Positions 5,242 through 7,538 of a stretch of 7,538 nucleotides of DNA are shown here, piece by piece; the first letter of the stretch is position 1, and the number at the start of each line of letters is the position of its first letter. Origin of the DNA: JAIRMO01 sp046533115. Lineage in GTDB: Bacteria > Spirochaetota > Spirochaetia > Treponematales > Breznakiellaceae. The stretch covers positions 1 through 7,538 of the forward strand of contig NZ_JAJQRC010000072.1 of the NCBI RefSeq assembly GCF_046533115.1, in the 5' to 3' direction. Below the pieces are notes generated by a model. That model did not search any database, had not been told where the DNA came from, and saw only the letters and a program-made list of their open reading frames with translations. The translations under genes and the position numbers were made by a program.

Positions 5242-6186
5242 ATGAGTACTAAAACCGAGACCCTTATCAACGGGGCGGCCCGGGTTATCCGGGGGAAACA
5301 GGAATTTCTGGAACTGTTTACCGCGGCGGTCCTTGCCGGGGGCCATATACTTATCGAGGACAACCCCGGCTTGGGGAAAACCACGGTTGCCAAAACCTTT
5401 GCCAAGCTTATCGCCGCCGATGACGGAAGGCCCCTCCTCTTTAAACGGATCCAGTTTACCCCGGACCTGCTCCCCTATGATATCACCGGCGTGGATGTGT
5501 TTGATCCCGAAAGCCGGTCCTTCCGCTTTGTACCCGGCCCGGTTTTGGCCAATATCGTGTTGGCCGACGAGATCAACCGGACCACCCCCAAGGTGCAGTC
5601 CGCCCTCCTGGAGGTGATGGCGGAACGGCAGGTTACCATCGGTTCCGCCACCCACCGTCCCCCGGAGCCGTTTTTTGTTATCGCCACCCAGAACCCCATA
5701 GAAAGCGAGGGGACCTTTCCCCTGCCCGCGGCCCAGTTGGATCGTTTCATGATGCGCCTCTCCCTGGGTTATCCGGACCGGGACGCGGAGCTTTCGATTC
5801 TGGAGGACAATCCCGCCGAAGGGGCCCTCAACAACCTGGAGCCCCATTTGTCGCTGCAGGATTTTCTTGCCCTGCGGCAGGAGGCGGCGGACCTTTTCTG
5901 CCACACCGCCCTGAAGGCGGCCATAGCCGATATTGTCCGGGATACCCGGGCCCACCGGAGTTTTCTCCTGGGGGCCTCCCCCCGGGCGGGGCTTCACTTT
6001 TTACAGGCGGCCAAAGCCTTGGCCCTGGTTAAGGGGAGGACCTATGTCACCGATGAGGATCTCATCGCCCTGGCCGTGCCGGTTTTGGGCCACCGGCTTA
6101 AGCTGCGGGATCCCCGCTCCCACGGGGATAAATTAATCCGGGAGTTATGCCTTGCGCGGATCAATACCCTTAAACCCCTCGTTTAG
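5242..6186 (+). CDS. MoxR-family AAA+ ATPase
   Basis: This 314-residue protein is a typical MoxR ATPase. It has a Walker A motif DNPGLGKTT (40-48), the RIQFTPDLLPYDITGVDVF stretch (69-87), Walker B VLADEINRTTPKVQSALLEVM (106-126 in all), sensor 1 ATQNPIESEGTFPLP (148-162), an arginine-finger candidate in LDRF (166-169), and GASPRAG (244-250) in the C-terminal lid. MoxR proteins are thought to be chaperone-like and to help mature or activate partner proteins. They are usually encoded next to DUF58 and von Willebrand A proteins, as with the next gene. The ATG at 5242 has only a weak GGA upstream and a 28-base gap from the previous gene. Length and motifs are complete. The client is unknown. Confidence 0.95.
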   Translation: MSTKTETLINGAARVIRGKQEFLELFTAAVLAGGHILIEDNPGLGKTTVAKTFAKLIAADDGRPLLFKRIQFTPDLLPYDITGVDVFDPESRSFRFVPGPVLANIVLADEINRTTPKVQSALLEVMAERQVTIGSATHRPPEPFFVIATQNPIESEGTFPLPAAQLDRFMMRLSLGYPDRDAELSILEDNPAEGALNNLEPHLSLQDFLALRQEAADLFCHTALKAAIADIVRDTRAHRSFLLGASPRAGLHFLQAAKALALVKGRTYVTDEDLIALAVPVLGHRLKLRDPRSHGDKLIRELCLARINTLKPLV

Positions 6187-7378
6187 TCTCCGGGGCATAG
6201 TACCCATACCGCGGTTTTTGGGGATCGCCGCCGGGATCGTCGCCCTGCTGGCCCTGGCGGTGGGGGGACTGCGGAAAGAGCTGGTCCTTACCCTGATGAA
6301 TTCCGTCTATATCGCAGTCCTGGCCTATAGCTTCCTGGGGGTTTTGATCCTTGCCGGGGCCCATAAAAAAAACGCCCTGGCGCTTTCGGTGCGCCTGGCG
6401 GTACGGAATATAAGCCCCGGCAGCCGGGGGGAATTGCTCCTGACCAGGAACGGCGCCGGCCGGGGACATTTTTTCCGCTTTCCCGGCATCCTCGTCCGGT
6501 ACGAACTGCAGCTTGCTACCAGGGACGGGCGGATCATCCGCTATGTTTTTGATCCGGATAATCTTGAGGAGGATCAGCGCTTTTTCCCGGTCCGGGAGCG
6601 GGGGGCCTATTACAGCGCCCACGACGGGTTTATCATCACCGATTGCCTGGGCTTTTTCCGGGTTTCGTTCCCCATACCCCAGGACGGGGGGCCCCGGCTT
6701 CTGGCCCTGCCTGCCCCGGCGGAGGAGCCGCCGCCGGTGTATATTCAATCCGGCGGAAACTCCCAACGGACGGAATTTAATTTTCAGCGGACCGATGACC
6801 TGACCGATCACCGGCCGTATATACCCGGGGATGATCCCCGGCGGATCAACTGGAAACTCTACGGCCATGGGGGGGAGCTCTTTGTCCGGGAGGGGGAACC
6901 GGAACCGCCGCCCCATTCCCGGCTGGTCATTTTAGTGGATACCCAGGCGGATCCCCTCCTCTTTACCCCGGAAACCGCCCGGTCGGGGGTGGATCTGCTC
7001 TGCGAAAACGCCCTGGCCCTGGCCCTGGAGTATCTGGACCGGGGCATGGATATGCAAGCCGGGTATACCGGCGGGGCTATCCGGGGGGGGAGCGCGGCGG
7101 AGTTGGCGGAGGCTCTGGCCTATCCCGCGGCGCTTCCCCTGTCCGCCGGGGAGGATCTCCCCGAAGTTTCCGACCGGGGGGTCCTGCTCCTGGCCCTGCC
7201 CCGGGATTCCGGGGAACCTACCGCCCTGGACCGTTTTTTGCGGAAACGGGGAAACAAGCAGGGGGTGGATCTGGTGTTTCTCTACCGGGGGGAGGGGCTC
7301 GACGAGGCCGCGGAGACCTGCGTCCGGTTGTATCACCAAAAAGCCGGCTTTCATGTCCGGTGTTTGCGGGTCCGTTAA
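6152..7378 (+). CDS. DUF58 domain membrane protein, MoxR partner
   Basis: This 408-residue protein has two N-terminal membrane segments (about 23-40 and 49-70), then a beta-rich region, then the DUF58 signature RPYIPGDDPRRINWKL (221-236) with FVREGEPE following. A VILVDTQ stretch (259-265) begins a degenerate von Willebrand A-like fold, with the rest of the domain to the C-terminus. DUF58 proteins are usually co-encoded with MoxR ATPases and presumably work with them at the membrane; the exact activity is not known. The TTG at 6152 lies 35 bases inside moxR and is preceded by GGGAG (6140-6144) at good spacing. A second TTG at 6218 is possible but would clip the start of the first membrane segment. 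The gene ends the block; partner vWA genes are not in the window. Confidence 0.92.
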   Translation: MRGSIPLNPSFSLRGIVPIPRFLGIAAGIVALLALAVGGLRKELVLTLMNSVYIAVLAYSFLGVLILAGAHKKNALALSVRLAVRNISPGSRGELLLTRNGAGRGHFFRFPGILVRYELQLATRDGRIIRYVFDPDNLEEDQRFFPVRERGAYYSAHDGFIITDCLGFFRVSFPIPQDGGPRLLALPAPAEEPPPVYIQSGGNSQRTEFNFQRTDDLTDHRPYIPGDDPRRINWKLYGHGGELFVREGEPEPPPHSRLVILVDTQADPLLFTPETARSGVDLLCENALALALEYLDRGMDMQAGYTGGAIRGGSAAELAEALAYPAALPLSAGEDLPEVSDRGVLLLALPRDSGEPTALDRFLRKRGNKQGVDLVFLYRGEGLDEAAETCVRLYHQKAGFHVRCLRVR

Positions 7379-7390
7379 GAACAGAAAAAA

Positions 7391-7538
7391 CCACGAACCT
7401 CACGAACCACACGAACAGAAGCAAAGACAAATTGGCGTTTTCACCGATAGTTCTTTCCTGCTTTCCCACGAACAAAGAAGAGAATTCAGGTATAAATTCC
7501 GGAATATCGAAGCAAAAGTTCGTGATGTTCGTGTCGTT
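7391..7538. repeat. CACGAAC repeat region, direct then inverted
   Basis: Directly after the DUF58 gene come CCACGAAC, CTCACGAAC and CACACGAAC (7391-7416), in the same orientation as the array at 393-465. A single CACGAAC recurs at 7467-7473. GTTCGTGATGTTCGTG (7518-7533) is the inverted form and matches the reverse complement of 7392-7407 at 15 of 16 bases, so the two arms enclose about 110 bases. Nothing in between looks like a gene. No clear terminator is seen after DUF58. The region runs off the right edge. Confidence 0.8.

Noticed and set aside
7218..7475. 85-codon leftward frame across the end of the DUF58 gene and the CACGAAC repeats
   Set aside because: Part of it is the translation of the repeat (Phe-Val-rich) and part overlaps the DUF58 coding sequence. 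No ribosome-binding site or family motif is seen.

Overview
The window most likely comes from a spirochaete of the Treponema group. A moderately GC-rich, termite-gut-type treponeme would fit, but this is inferred from gene order, protein style and repeat style, not from a search. It may also be a contig end, because it opens with 31 consecutive G.

Positions 1-1028 carry no convincing gene. The left part holds the poly-G tract, an AT-rich stretch with a long palindrome of only A and T, and a possible leftward terminator. Next come a GA-rich tract and a short tandem array of CACGAAC units. After these lies a GC-rich family of about 97 bp, present as two direct copies and one shorter inverted copy. 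From 891 the sequence becomes a recognisable promoter and a structured leader for the gene block.

Positions 1029-7378 are one unbroken rightward block of eight genes with short gaps or overlaps: rpmH (ribosomal protein L34), rnpA (protein of RNase P), yidD, yidC (membrane insertase), jag/khpB (KH-R3H RNA-binding protein), an exported protein of unknown function, a MoxR-family AAA+ ATPase, and a DUF58 membrane protein. The first five are the classic rpmH-rnpA-yidD-yidC-jag cluster, linking ribosome assembly, tRNA maturation, membrane protein insertion and RNA binding. The last three are an extension. MoxR and DUF58 proteins commonly travel as a pair and are thought to act together as a chaperone-like system for envelope or secreted proteins. 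Three of the eight genes (rnpA, the exported protein and DUF58) appear to start with TTG, and several are probably translationally coupled.

After 7378 the CACGAAC repeats return, first in the same orientation as on the left and then inverted at the right edge. The conserved block is therefore flanked by the same short-repeat family.

No clear new defence, mobile or RNA-guided system is visible. The best leads are the RNA structures in the leader and in the rpmH-rnpA and yidD-yidC junctions, the two repeat families, and the exported protein next to MoxR-DUF58.
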